Shown: positions 11,080-22,036 of the stretch, piece by piece
Position numbering within the stretch: the stretch's first letter is position 1
Layout of the letters: the number at the start of each line of letters is the position of its first letter
Assembly (NCBI GenBank): GCA_012274445.1
Contig: JAAROD010000004.1
Span: 868,001-932,000 of the forward strand
Source of the DNA: Sclerotiophoma versabilis
Lineage: Eukaryota; Ascomycota; Dothideomycetes; Pleosporales; Didymellaceae
Direction of reading: 5' to 3'
Length of the DNA stretch: 64,000 bases
The notes under the pieces: generated by a model
What the model saw: only the letters and a program-made list of their open reading frames with translations
The model's database searches: none
Told to the model about the DNA's origin: nothing
Program-made: the position numbers and the translations under genes

Positions 11080-12861
11080 TCAGTGATGGTTATGTCCCTC
11101 ATGGTCTTCCTCATCTGCCTTCGCCCACTCGGCCCAATACCCGTCGTCCCACATCTGCGCCAACTTCTCTTCCATAGCCTCATCATCCATCTTCCCATCA
11201 AACATGACCTTCTCCCACTTCCTCATTTCCGCTCTGCTTAACAGGCACGAATCCAGCATCTTTGTCAAGCCAGCAACATCCAAGCGCTCACCAATGAAAA
11301 CCAATTCCTGTCTCCGGTCGCCCCACTCACCTTCGAAGTCCTTCCGGATAGCGGCAGAAGTGTCAGCATCCGCGCCCCAGTCTTCTTCGGGCAGACAGCA
11401 GAACCATGGCATTTCCGAGCCGAGAGTGAGCATTGCGCCTGCTGTGCTCCAAGAGCCCATTTGGAAGGGGCGGGTCGCAAGCCAAAAGATGCCTTTACTG
11501 CGATGAAGACCACCAAAGTAAGGGGAGGCTTTCTTGTTTGCAAGGATCTCTCTGTCGGACATTGGAGGCTTGTCATCTCCATTGTCAGTCATTTTGTCCG
11601 AGTCGGATCCTGCTGAGGCGGTGTGCTCATCGGAGGCTGAGTCTGCGTCGCTCGCAGCATCATCTTCTTCGTCACTGTCTTCGTCATCTTCGTTGTCGTC
11701 TTCAGGTTCCTCTTGGAGCAAGATGAATTTTCCTTCAATAAGACGATAGAGCTTAAGAGGATCGAAGGGACGGCGAGCACGGTATACGAAGCTGCCGATA
11801 CCATACTCTAGTGTTTCTGGCTTGGGCGCTACGCGCTTCCTACCCTGAACATCCACGACGGTCATCTCGTGTAGACTTCGTAGCCAGCCTGGACTAGCGA
11901 CGGCTTCGCCGAAGTTAAACACACCGGTGTTGAGCATCTCTCTGACGTTGACTTTGGAGAATTTTGACTCGATGACCTTTGCTGTTGGGTTCAGTGTCTT
12001 GACGTAGGCTTTGACCCTGCCTAGTGTCTGCTTGTCGACAGCATCGACCTTGTTGACGATGATTACATTTGCAAACTCGATTTGGTCAGCGAACAAATCG
12101 GAGATTGTGCGCTGGTCTTCATCGGGTACTTCTTCGCGGCCGAAGCGGTCTTGGAGGAACTCGGCGGTGTCGAACTCGGAGAAGAATCGGAAGGCGTCGA
12201 CGACAGTAACCATGGTATCGACACTAGCAATCGATTTCAACCCACCAAGTTTTGCCCTTTGCACATTATTAGTATTGTTTTACTCATATCACCTTGTAAG
12301 GTACTCACACTCTGGCAAATATCTCCTTCTCCTCAGTGTCCATGCCTTCAGCATCGATCATCGCCTCCGTGAGCTCAGCGGTGAACGTTTCTGCTACTTG
12401 CTGTGGCTCACTGATACCTGAACTTTCGATTACAACGTGGTCGAAGCTAGCGTCACTCCAAGCCAGCCGTGCCAGCTCAGTGAGTAGGTCGGATCGAAGT
12501 GTGCAACAGATACATCCGTTCTGCATTTGAACGACCTTCTCCTTTATGCGGATCTCTCCGTTGTCGTTCTTCCCGCGTGAGTCCGTCGACCTTGTCACAA
12601 GGTTGGCATCGATGTTGACAGATGCCATGTCGTTCACTATCACGGCGATACGGAGGCCATGTTCTGATGATTGAAGGATGTGGCGGAGGAGAGTTGTCTT
12701 CCCACTCCCCTGCTATCTGTCAGCCATTGAAAACCTCCAACGTGAGACTGGTTTACCAAGAATCCTGAAAGAACTGTGACAGGAAGTGGCCCACGTCTGG
12801 CTTTCTTATCTTGGGGCTTTGCGTTCGAGCTGCCAGTTTTTCTTCGCTTTGAAGGCGTCAT
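11080..12861 (-). CDS. ZNG1: G3E/CobW-type GTPase, putative zinc metallochaperone
   Basis: Three exons, 12861-12757, 12709-12309 and 12256-11080, give 560 aa. Introns are 47 and 52 nt, and the first splits the Walker A motif, which reads GFLGSGKTT (residues 33-41) once spliced. The CxCC metal-binding motif (Cys101, Cys103, Cys104 in GCICC) identifies the COG0523 zinc-chaperone branch. ESSGISEP and VNKVDAV are the switch and guanine-specificity motifs. The CobW_C domain follows. A long Asp/Glu/Ser insertion (about residues 325-375) interrupts it, and the protein ends in a His-rich tail (EGHNHH) that could bind metal. ZNG1 proteins deliver zinc to methionine aminopeptidase using GTP. Family assignment is strong; the client is inferred from orthologues. 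Confidence 0.9.
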
Positions 12862-14714
12862 TGTGAAATTTGGAAACAGGGAGCTTATTTACAGCGCTTT
12901 AAAGTGCTTTTAGAAGGTTCCTTTCGTAAAATGTAGCACCTTGCTGTCATTTATATTTTCGATCTCTTCGTGCGCTCGTCCAATTGAGCACCTCGATGGC
13001 TAGGTCGCATCATCACGAAACTATGGCATTTTATTGGCCGAGCGCTCGGTCTGCACAGTCAAAAGGGTTAAGAGGAAGTTTGCAAACGCCTCCAAAGAAG
13101 TCAGATAACACAAGGTAGGTCTTGCGACCGCGCTTGATGGGGGTTGGTCACGGTCCAATCAGGCAAGCACGTACGGATCCTTGGGAACTAAAGAGACAAC
13201 AACGGACGGGACATTAGTTAATTGATATATAAAAAAACACGCAGCTATTCATTTAGAGCGTCCTACCAGTAAATAGATGTCTAAGTAAGAATCGAAATCT
13301 GAATTGAAGACCGGATGTGATAGTGGGGGAGTGAATAGGGATTTAGCTAATGCTCGGACCTGAACAGAGTGAGAAAGTGGCATAAATAGATTCATATCTA
13401 GTATCCAGCTCTAGAAATAATTCGTGCCAGTGGTGTGCATGCAAGTTCAAAGTTGTCATCGGATGACTGCTCTCATTTGGGGAGGATTGCCAGGAAGGGC
13501 ACACACGACATAAGGGAGCGTACCTCTTAGGCTTGAAGCACTAGACTGGGGCGGTCGTTCATATGAAGTGAAAGCCGACAAGTTCCGAGAAGGAATGTTC
13601 AACTTAGACGGTTGACAATTTATGAAGTCGCGATAGTCACGACGCGTTTGCTGGCGCTGGTGACGTCACCCACTAAACGATAGCAAACAGTAGCAGACAA
13701 ATGCTCTTGACTTACTTCCAGGAGTTATCTTCCAACATCGCTACACGTTTTTTTCAAGAAACACGGTTCCCGTTCTGGCTGTCCGAGTCCGATCATTTTT
13801 AGTATCACTCGGCTTTTTGTTCATGTGGACACTTGCAGAATGCACATAGATACCCTTCTGGGCCCTGCAGGCTCCAAATATGTGGTTCGATAGCGTACTT
13901 ATTCAAGATCAGCTTATCAGATAATTCGTCTACTGTCCTGTTCCTCCCGCGGTGTGTCCTTACTCATGTACCCTGCACCATCGAATCTTGTCCAACGCAT
14001 AACCTTGGCCAAGTCATCCGCAGTTCTTGTACCCTCACTCTGCCATTCCGTCCAACTTCAGCCCCTTGCCCCTCACCGCCAGCAATATAGGGTGGAGCCA
14101 AGATCGCCCAATGGATCCATGTGATCGTCGACGATCTACGCAAGGCCGCGTGCATCTCTGGGCAAGCCAAGCAGCCAAGTCCGAAGACATTACAACAACG
14201 AAGACACCATTTTGCTTGAGAGCACAGGAAACATGCCATATCTGATGTTTCTGACATATTTCTAGCAGAATGAGGATCTGATCGAGCGTTAGGGCTCCAA
14301 GGGGAACTATAAGCCTTACTCAGGTTTCGATTCAGCCTCAAGTTTGTTTTCGTCCCATGCTTGCCCAGCTCTCGGACACTTTTGATGCGTCATCCCGAGG
14401 CGAAGCACCGACGAATCGTGAATGTGCCAGGTCGACATCTCTTAAGAGTTCTTGGTGTTGTTCGTGTTGCTCCTGGGCGGTGCTTGCTCATTGGTTGAAG
14501 AGGGTCACAATTTCGCTATAGTGGGCTTGCGGACCGTGGGACGCAAGAGGTCACACGGAGCTCGAGGCTGGTATAAATTGATTAACAAGCTCGCAATGAG
14601 GATAGTTATCATCCTCAACATCAAACATTTACAACACTCCTACAAAACCTCCAGCTCCTTGTCCGCTGTTGCCATCGATCTATCACTTCCAAACTCACCC
14701 AGCAACAAATCAAC
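12862..14714. other. 1.85-kb intergenic region
   Basis: No convincing gene on either strand. A 125-codon minus frame at 13964-14341 contains many Cys but no known pattern and no splice support. The final 145 bp hold a TATA box and leader for the small secreted protein at 14715. Confidence 0.45.
14572..14579 (+). promoter_or_regulatory. TATA box of the small secreted protein gene
   Basis: TATAAATT lies 136-143 bp upstream of the ATG at 14715. The intervening sequence is rich in CA and CT, like many fungal 5' leaders. Confidence 0.5.
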
Positions 14715-14912
14715 ATGCGCTTCATTATTCTCATCACATCTTTGATCGCAGGCTTTGCCGCTGCACTTCCGGACCCCACTCCTCAGGGCTATACAGGGCC
14801 TTGCTCCAAGAACAATTGCGGCGTCAACGGGCTCCGGTGTCCAAGCCTGTGCGTTCCATGGCCACACACAGATCCAGCATTGAGGAAGGGCTGCACATGC
14901 AGCAACGGCTAA
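14715..14912 (+). CDS. Small cysteine-rich secreted protein, candidate effector
   Basis: A 65-aa frame with a clear N-terminal signal peptide (MRFIILITSLIAGFAAA, cleavage about residue 18). The mature part of about 47 residues contains six Cys (GPC, NNC, LRC, SLC, then GCTC near the end), which could make three disulphides. The residues around the Cys are Pro/Gly/Asn-rich. No introns and no similarity I recognise. A TATA box and leader lie upstream. Size, secretion and Cys content match small secreted proteins that fungi use as effectors or antimicrobial peptides, but this is inference from architecture only. The gene is isolated between a gene-free stretch and a decayed SET gene. Confidence 0.68.
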   Translation: MRFIILITSLIAGFAAALPDPTPQGYTGPCSKNNCGVNGLRCPSLCVPWPHTDPALRKGCTCSNG

Positions 14913-15138
14913 GCCAATGGATGGATGAGCCGTGCTAGGTAATCTGGCTTGGGTTCTTGAGAGGAACTAGACTGACAAGTTTACAGGGGGTCAGAGGAAG
15001 GCCTGGGATGCATCGGCGTTCGTATAGGAGTTTCTTCAAAGCAGTCCTGAGTTTGACGAATATCTATCTAAATGCAATGCTCCTCACAAATCTGTCCAGT
15101 GTACTATATGCAACATGTGTGAAACTATCTTGCCATTC

Positions 15139-16010
15139 TCACTGGCAATATCGCTTGTGGTGCGGCCATCCAGCTTCCTTGTCGCAATCGTGGTAATCAG
15201 CATTCGAGCTGTCCACTGTAGTCTTGGGATTGGTTTTTTCTTTCTTTGGATTACTCTTACACTCCTTTGCGCGACAATAACACAGGTTGTTCTCGTCAAA
15301 CCAAGTCTCGCTGTAAAAGATAGTGATTGGCTCACCAGGCTCAAGTCGGCGCTTTATCACCACGACGTTGATGCGATTGTGAAGGCCACAGCGCATCTCG
15401 TTGATTTCAGCACTTGGTTCGCACGAATGGTTCACGAGGCGAAAATCAAATCCCTTCCTGGTACCATCAATCCGGCATATGTGCTGTGCAATTCTCGTGC
15501 GGGCCATGATTGGACCATAGCCCAATGTAGTAGTTGCCCTTAGTGTCGTCTTCGTCATACCATGGAATGATCATACCTGTATATTCGCCAATTTGCGTAC
15601 CCCCTGTGATGTGGTTCTTGCGTATAGACCGAAGCCATTACGGTCGCTGTGCGAATGTTGATAATTTCGTGCGAAAAGTCGAGCTTTCGAAAGACCCACT
15701 TGAGATCATCGTCACCATGCGTTTCGTCATATCTATTCGGCCATTCACACTCTGCGCTGAATTCGACCTGACTCCTGCATTCAAGGAGGTCATTTCGTCT
15801 ATAAGGCGGCCAAGCACTCCATTCCCAATCCTTCGGCCGCTTGACAGTTTGCAAAGCCGTTCTGTCGATATCGTTTCGCACCAGCATCGCGCTGTAAAGT
15901 GTTCCGTCGCCGATCGTTGTGAATGCTCTTTCTTGTGGGATACCGTATCTATCCTGTACGTAGAAGTTGATTTTGCCTTCGAGGTCGAGCGCGTAGAGGC
16001 GCTTCGATAA
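15139..16010 (-). pseudogene. Decayed SET-domain protein gene with several frameshifts
   Basis: Read on the minus strand, conserved SET-domain pieces occur in order but in different frames. The N-terminal region runs from about 16007 to 15680 (contains INFYVQDRYGIP and WPPYRRNDL). GFGLYART is near 15640 in a second frame, IGEYTGMIIP near 15590 in a third, and RLVNHSCEPSAEI with a post-SET CYCRAKEC in a fourth segment ending at the stop at 15139. No intron arrangement I can build keeps all four pieces. A G5 run lies at one shift point. A stop codon precedes the first segment without a start Met. The intact family would be a lysine methyltransferase-like protein. Assembly errors could mimic some but probably not all of the breaks. 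Confidence 0.7.
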
Positions 16011-16612
16011 TCAACGATCCTTTATTTAGCATGTTCTAGGTCGCTCTCTTTAACTTCGCGGCAGAATTTCAAGGAATTCTTCTCTTTGAATGACCGCCGT
16101 AGTGTATAGAATCACTGTCTTGATGCGTGCGTGTGCGGCGAGTGTTGGTTAACGTCTGGCGTAAGGATGCAGTTGCCTTGGTAAGTTCGACATATTTGCT
16201 TCGTAATTAAATTTTTACACCAACATACACCACAGATGAGATTTGTTCAGTAAATCTTTCTGATATGCCTCGATGATCAGCCCATGTTGTTGTGCTTTGT
16301 TTGAATGTTGGGTAAAAGTCCTAATGAAGGACATCGTCCAAGATCTTTCTCCGAACATTGTCGCACACAATTATATGGGCGTAACAACGAATAGCACTTG
16401 GTCGGCTCGATAGTATAACTCCAAGGTCGGCTTACCCAAACTAACTCTGTATGACGGGCCTAAGGATGAAAGAGTATGGTTGGTCCTGACGAATCGACTT
16501 GTGGATGGCAGGCGCGTGGCCTTATCTTATCGTAACCGAGGCGCCTCTAGGCATCATCATTCAAGCATCACACCTCTAACCCCACAAGCCCATCAACACT
16601 TACAAACTCATT
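16011..16612. other. Intergenic, no gene recognised
   Basis: Contains the promoter of the downstream plus-strand gene, with a CA/CT-rich leader just before its ATG, and possibly the eroded 5' end of the SET pseudogene. No open frame with support. Confidence 0.45.
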
Positions 16613-18067
16613 ATGGCGAACAATAACAATAATGATCCTCAACGAAATTCAAGTCGACCGGAAGACAATCCGTTCATCGCATTTCGTCGCTACGCCGATT
16701 CACAAGTCTCATCGTTGCTGAACACCGTCTTCACGCTTCCCGCCCAGATTGCCAACTACAACAATGCGCATCACGCACGCGAGCAGTGCTTGTTTGGCAA
16801 AGCAGACCCCCAAAAGTGTGAAGAGCTCCAAGTCCTAGATGCACATACGGAGAAGCTCCGTCATGAGGGTACAGAGTCGTACTGTGTTGGTGATGTGCAG
16901 GCGGCATTGAAGAAGAGTGAACAGCTTATGCAATTGGAACAGCAGGCCAGTGAGCTAAGGAGAGCCATACTTAGCGAGTCCGAGGACTCGAAGCATAGCG
17001 CCGAACAGCAGAAACAGCTCCTGGAGAAAGTGGGCAACAAGAAGGGTCAAGAATGGTCAGACAGTTGGGACTGGCCGGAAGCAACCCGTGATGAAGATCA
17101 AGACGAGACTGAGTTTGGAAGATGGCTGGAGAGTCGTGCACGAAGAGCTGGCGGTGAGATGGAACGTATATTTACCAGGCTAGAGGAAGACGCAAGCAAG
17201 GTCTTCAGTGAGGAGATAGAAGAGCTGCGCAGGCACTGGGCCGCTCGGTACGACGACACGCATCAGAATGAAGATGTACAGCCCCGGGTATGGTCACAAT
17301 CATGGTCGTGGCAGTGGCCACCGCCAGCTGATGCACCAAAGCAAAGCGAGGCGAAAACGTTGGAAGACCCATACTCTCCATCAGCACTGGAAGCGGACGA
17401 GCGAACGAAACACAAGGGTAGCCTGTGGCGCAATGCGTTTGAGGATCTCATGCATACCACACAGGAGCATCCGTTGCTGTCGGATGCGCAAAACGCGCAG
17501 TTTGACCAGATGGGCTTGTATGCCTTGCGAGACTATCAGAAACAGATGTTGCAGTTGGAACAAGATAACAAACGGAGGCTGCTCATGGCACGTCAAGAGC
17601 TGGCACAAAACGACACCAGCGATGAGCCGAGCTACGAATATGCACACGACCATGAAGATCAGCATGACGACCCACCAACACCAAAACCTCAGCAAATCGA
17701 GTTTCCTAAGGATCAGGTCCAGGCATTAAAAATGAAACAGAACACAGAGACTGAGCTAGACGCTTACGAGCGACTGCTCACGCCGCCATCCTCTTCCCCC
17801 TCAACAGCCGAGAGCAAGTCGAACATACTCTCTACATTGACGACTACAGAACGCACAACTGCACCTGACGGAACCGTTACTACAAAGGTCGTCTTGAAGA
17901 AGCGATTCGCAGATGGCACCGAGCAGAGCTCTGAAACAGTCCACACACAACGTGGCGAAGACATTCACCAGACCGAGGACTCATGGAAGGCAATGCAGCA
18001 TGTACAGTCTCCAGGCGTTACAAGTCAGAAAGATCAGAAGAAAGGGGGATGGTTTTGGTCAAACTGA
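16613..18067 (+). CDS. Conserved fungal protein of unknown function, Gln/Glu-rich
   Basis: Intronless, 484 aa, no signal peptide and no membrane segment. It opens with an Asn run (MANNNNN), then DNPFIAFRRYADSQVSSLL, a conserved-looking amphipathic start. The middle is charged and Gln/Glu-rich with predicted helices and coiled coil (about 75-150 and 310-335). Trp-rich patches WSDSWDWPEA and WSQSWSWQWPPP stand out. The tail has VVLKKRFADGTE and ends in KKGGWFWSN. I do not recognise the family. Length, codon pattern and consistent coding through 1.4 kb make it a real gene. It may be a membrane- or mitochondrion-associated adaptor, but nothing in the sequence proves that. Confidence 0.8.
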   Translation: MANNNNNDPQRNSSRPEDNPFIAFRRYADSQVSSLLNTVFTLPAQIANYNNAHHAREQCLFGKADPQKCEELQVLDAHTEKLRHEGTESYCVGDVQAALKKSEQLMQLEQQASELRRAILSESEDSKHSAEQQKQLLEKVGNKKGQEWSDSWDWPEATRDEDQDETEFGRWLESRARRAGGEMERIFTRLEEDASKVFSEEIEELRRHWAARYDDTHQNEDVQPRVWSQSWSWQWPPPADAPKQSEAKTLEDPYSPSALEADERTKHKGSLWRNAFEDLMHTTQEHPLLSDAQNAQFDQMGLYALRDYQKQMLQLEQDNKRRLLMARQELAQNDTSDEPSYEYAHDHEDQHDDPPTPKPQQIEFPKDQVQALKMKQNTETELDAYERLLTPPSSSPSTAESKSNILSTLTTTERTTAPDGTVTTKVVLKKRFADGTEQSSETVHTQRGEDIHQTEDSWKAMQHVQSPGVTSQKDQKKGGWFWSN

Positions 18068-18659
18068 ACCAGGGGCAGATGTGAGTGCAGATTCCTTGAA
18101 TGGCGATCCGACCTTCGGGCAAGCATCTTCACCATCAACACTCTCGGAATTTTTGTTTTCCGGCGTTGGATAGCGACATACCCCTCTCAATGAAGTTTTT
18201 TTTCCACATGTTCGCTAGTAGGTATTGTCGCCTTGCTATCCCACTTCTATTGCTTACGCTTTAGCAATCAATGCACCACTCAAAGAGTATGCACAGCTTG
18301 TACAGCGAACACCAGACCTTTGTGGCCTGCCAGGTATAAGAACTGATGGAACGAAACATCGAGCACACGCTTCCTCCCAACCTTTGTAGGGCAGATATGG
18401 CTAGCTCATTCCTGGCTTTGACACTCGCGCTTCGCCTCGTCTTCTATGATCCCCGTTTTACAAGACCAATCTCTACCCGAATGCAATTCTCGTCATCTTC
18501 CTTAATAGGTTCGCCATACGGCTTGTAAACAGCCTTGGGCAACAATACACAGTCCACAAGTGCTACTCAATAGTTATCAACGAATGAGACTTGTATCCCC
18601 ACAAGGCACCTACGATAATTTCCAACCAGAAAAGGGGGGCAGATCGATCCATACTTCCC
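18068..18659. other. Intergenic, no gene recognised
   Basis: Downstream of the Gln/Glu-rich protein gene. Only short open frames without motifs are seen. Confidence 0.4.
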
Positions 18660-19259
18660 TCAGCCCACTCCAGCATTACGGCCGCAAGCGCTATCCTTGT
18701 GGTGTCTGTGGTAAGTCATTCGTTGGATACTCGATTGAAACATCGCAGAAAACACCACCCGGAATCGGTTACGCCTGCGCTTCGGAGACCACCATAATGC
18801 AACATCACAACCGACGCCTGGGAACGAAGCCTGCCCACCAGATTCCGGTCGTTGTAATGCACCGGACTTCGAAGAAATCCTGATTGTGTCACATTCAGCC
18901 ACATTAGAACGGAGCGTAACTTCGTTAGTGAATGTGGCGCCAAATGAGGTGCGTTGATCAGCAAACGCGAATCTTTTCTTGCAAACAGTCAATCTCGACC
19001 AGTATACGGAGTGGAGATGAGTAAGCGCATGAAAAGAGCCCAGCCGCACTTCATGCAAGCCACCGAACGCCACGGCGGAGATGCGATCTAAACGGACTTC
19101 GAGCGGCCATGAATGGGTGTAAGATTTCACTTTGAACGTCACTTGCTTTTCAATTTTATCCAAATACCGATAGTTACCACTAGACGAAGAAGAATGGCGC
19201 GTGTCCAGATCAACGGAGAAGACTAGGTCGTCAATCTTGCGACCTTCTCCGCTTTCCAT
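18660..19259 (-). CDS. Hypothetical protein, weak support
   Basis: A 199-codon frame starting 129 bp from the divergent membrane-protein gene at 19389. The first 110 residues look protein-like (KIEKQVTFKVKSYTHSWPLE), with a Ser run at 38-42. The C-terminal third is Arg/Ser/Gly-rich and less convincing, so the true gene may be shorter or spliced. No domain, signal peptide or membrane segment recognised. Retained because of its length and its position at a possible divergent promoter; it could still be spurious. Confidence 0.3.
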   Translation of the reverse strand: MESGEGRKIDDLVFSVDLDTRHSSSSSGNYRYLDKIEKQVTFKVKSYTHSWPLEVRLDRISAVAFGGLHEVRLGSFHALTHLHSVYWSRLTVCKKRFAFADQRTSFGATFTNEVTLRSNVAECDTIRISSKSGALQRPESGGQASFPGVGCDVALWWSPKRRRNRFRVVFSAMFQSSIQRMTYHRHHKDSACGRNAGVG

Positions 19260-19388
19260 ACCGCAATGACGTCGCCCTTCCTAGACTTTTATACGGAGGG
19301 CCTTACAAGTAGTCCAACGATGCCCATTCACATGCAAAGCGCCAAGTCCTGAGCTTATTCTTCATTACCTGCCTTTTTATGTTCTACG

Positions 19389-20182
19389 ATGCGGGCAATC
19401 GCAAGCTCACTCTTTTTTCTCCTCCTTTACTTGACCGCCATCATAACCGCGTCAGACATCACATCGTTCACAGATGCCAAATGCACGCGCTCATGGCGAG
19501 CACTCGATACTGTCAATGGGTATCCAGATGGGTTGTGTAAACCCCTGAACGTTACGAATGGCCAGAGTTTCCAGATCCAGGAGTTGGATCCGGGTTGTGC
19601 AGGTATTGTAATTCCTGTTCAAGCAAACGGGAGAAAGTCAAGCGCTGATGTCAAATAGTTACATTATACGGCGTAAACGAGGGTCCGCTGTCATGCTCCA
19701 GTACGACGAAGATCGTTGGCCACCTCGCAACCTGCTATGACTCGTCGTGGGCGTACTATTCGATAGATGGATGTCTGCCGCCCAATCTTTTCAGCACGAG
19801 AGTGCCGCCTGTAGAGCCGACAGCAACAGGACCATCCGCGACAAGAAGCGCAGGCGTAACAACAGAACCGAAAGTCCATACCGGGGTCGTCATTGGATCC
19901 ACCGTCGCTGGCGTGTCGTGTGTTCTTCTAGGTCTAACAGGAGTGCTCCTTGTCCTTCGTCGCCGCCGTAAATCAATTCCATCGAAACCAACGCACGAAC
20001 TTTCTGAAGATCGTGCACTTGCTGAGTCAGATGCAGCTGCAGAGAAGAAATATCCAAAAGAGCTATGGGCCGACCATGCAGCGGTCGAGATTGGGCGGAA
20101 TAGTCGTTTCGAAGGAATGATGCGGGATACGCGGCCTGTAAGAGGAGTGAACCCGTCGATACAGGTTCATTTTGTGCCGTGA
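19389..20182 (+). CDS. Single-pass cell-surface membrane protein
   Basis: Exons 19389-19602 and 19659-20182 (56-nt intron, phase 1) give 245 aa. It has a signal peptide (residues 1-21), an extracellular part with at least five Cys, a Ser/Thr/Pro-rich stalk and one transmembrane helix (about 148-171, starting GVVIGSTVAG). A basic stop-transfer RRRRK and a cytosolic tail of about 70 residues follow. This layout is typical of fungal Mid2/WSC-like surface proteins or receptors, but no WSC or other named domain is evident. The splice is supported because it joins DPGCA to VTLYGVNEG in frame and avoids a stop. Function unknown; probably plasma membrane or cell-wall associated. Confidence 0.78.
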
Positions 20183-20480
20183 ACAGGCAACATGAGTCGC
20201 GTGGTTGTAGCCTAATATCAGTCAAAGGTGGCCTGCTGATAGAGTGTCGTTTTCATCAATCGTGATGTCAATTTGGTACTGCTCAAGGTATCAGAGTCAG
20301 CTGGATTCAGAGTCTTCTAGATGCATATCAACTTACTAAATGGCTATAGAGCCCTTTCCTCCACCCTTGGACCACGAAGCAGCTATTACTCCTTCAATCG
20401 GACTTTCCAACACCGTCAACGCCGTGCCAAATTTGAAATTTGTGGTTATAGCACCCTCTGACTGCAGTCTCATCTTAGAC

Positions 20481-21776
20481 TTAAGCCAAAAGATCCGCAA
20501 CGTTCATGGGCATCTCGTCAATTTGAGTAGAGTAGTACACTAGATACCGTCAGTGAAGTCTTCTTTTGGTAAGGTTGGTGCAACTTACACTCAATGTCAC
20601 GTAGGATGCGGACGTCATCCTGGGTGACAAAGTTGATAGCGACACCCTTGCGTCCAAATCGACCAGAACGACCAATTCTGTGGATGTAGTTCTCACGGTT
20701 GCTCGGTAGGTCATAGTTGATGACCAACGAAACCTGCTGAACATCGATACCACGAGCCCAGACATCGGTTGAGATTAACACACGCGAGTTAGCCTGACGG
20801 AAATCCTGCATAATGCTGTCACGCTCCCTCTGCGGCATATCTCCGTGCATAGACGAGACTGTGAAGTTGGCCTCGCGCATCTTGTCGGTCAGCCAATCGA
20901 CCTTACGGCGTGTGTTGCAAAAGATGACGGCTTGAGTGATCGTGAGTGTGTCGTACAGATCGCAGAGCGTGTCGAACTTCCACTCCTCTTTTTCGATAGC
21001 GATGAAGTACTGCTTCAAGCCTTCCAGGGTCAGCTCATCACGCTTGACGAGAATGCGAACAGGGTCTGTCATGAACTTGGTAGTCATCTCCAAAACATCG
21101 TAGGGGAGAGTAGCGGAGACAACGACGACTTGGGTCGCAGGCGGCAGATAGCGGTATACATCATAGATCTGCTCGCGGAAACCACGATTAAGGAGCTCAT
21201 CAGCCTCATCAAGGACGAGCATCTTGATGTTGCGCGTGCGCAGGTTGCGGCGGCGAATCATATCGGCGACACGTCCAGGTGTTCCAGAAACGACATGCTG
21301 GCCATAGTCGAGCTTGCGGATATCCTCGCCCACATTTGTGCCTCCGATGCATGCGTGGCACTGCACGTTCATGTAATCGCCAAGACCCATGATGACTGAC
21401 TGAATCTGAGTCGCAAGTTCGCGGGTGGGTGAGAGAACAAGCGCTATTACGTGTAAGCTTTAGCCTGCAAGATTGTGAATCATCACATACCCTGTGTCTC
21501 GCGCACTGCTGTGTCGATAACTTGAAGGATGGAGATGGAGAAAGTGGCGGTCTTTCCCGTTCCAGATTGCGCCTGAGCAATGGTATCGCGACCTTTACAG
21601 ACTTGCACTATCGCACGTGATTGCACAGCAGAAGGCGACTCGTAGCCGTATGCGTAGATACCGCGCAGCAGATTCTCCTTCAAGTGCATAGCTTCGAAGG
21701 TCGGCGCCACCGTGACCTCTTTGGAGGTGGAGAACTCCATCTTATCGTCCGCGTTTCGATCGATTCCTTCCGCCAT
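20481..21776 (-). CDS. FAL1: DEAD-box ATP-dependent RNA helicase, eIF4A3/FAL1 type
   Basis: Exons 21776-21491, 21443-20589 and 20539-20481 give 399 aa, the standard length for Fal1/eIF4A3. Introns are 47 and 49 nt; the second splits a codon just before the conserved tail YYSTQIDEMPMNVADL. All core helicase motifs are present: AQSGTGKT (Walker A), PTRELA, TPGR, DEAD, SAT, and HRIGRSGR (motif VI). There is little N- or C-terminal extension, as expected for the eIF4A subgroup. Fal1 in yeast acts in 18S rRNA maturation, and eIF4A3 in animals is the exon-junction core; in filamentous fungi either role is possible. It is divergent from SF3a60 with only 260 bp between the starts. Confidence 0.95.
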
Positions 21777-22036
21777 GATGTCGGTCGTATTCGTGTTATT
21801 GGGGTAGTGGTGATGTGAGGTGAGGTTCCAAGGTTGTCGCGATGATGCGCAAGAAAGTTTGGTGGAGCTGCGGAGACGGACTTTCGGCGAAACCTTGCTA
21901 GCGCGCTTTTCGATTTATGTGGAAGAGCGCGCTCCACCTTGAATGCGCCAACATTCACGTCGCTGCAGGTACTGAATCTTCGAAAACCTGACTGCTGCCA
22001 TACAGAAGACTCATATCGATACAGGCGACTGCAAAC
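21777..22036. promoter_or_regulatory. Divergent promoter between FAL1 and SF3a60
   Basis: A 260-bp gap separates the two start codons pointing outwards, so core promoters and leaders of both RNA-processing genes must share it. No TATA box is obvious, as is common for housekeeping genes. Confidence 0.6.

Noticed and set aside
13964..14341. Minus-strand 125-codon frame with Cys pairs
   Set aside because: Spacing fits no zinc-finger family and there is no support on either side.
15520..15610. A single intron (GTATGATC to CACGAG) that would join the first and last frames of the SET gene
   Set aside because: It is phase-compatible but would remove the conserved IGEYTG segment and leave GFGLYA untranslated, so decay is the better reading.
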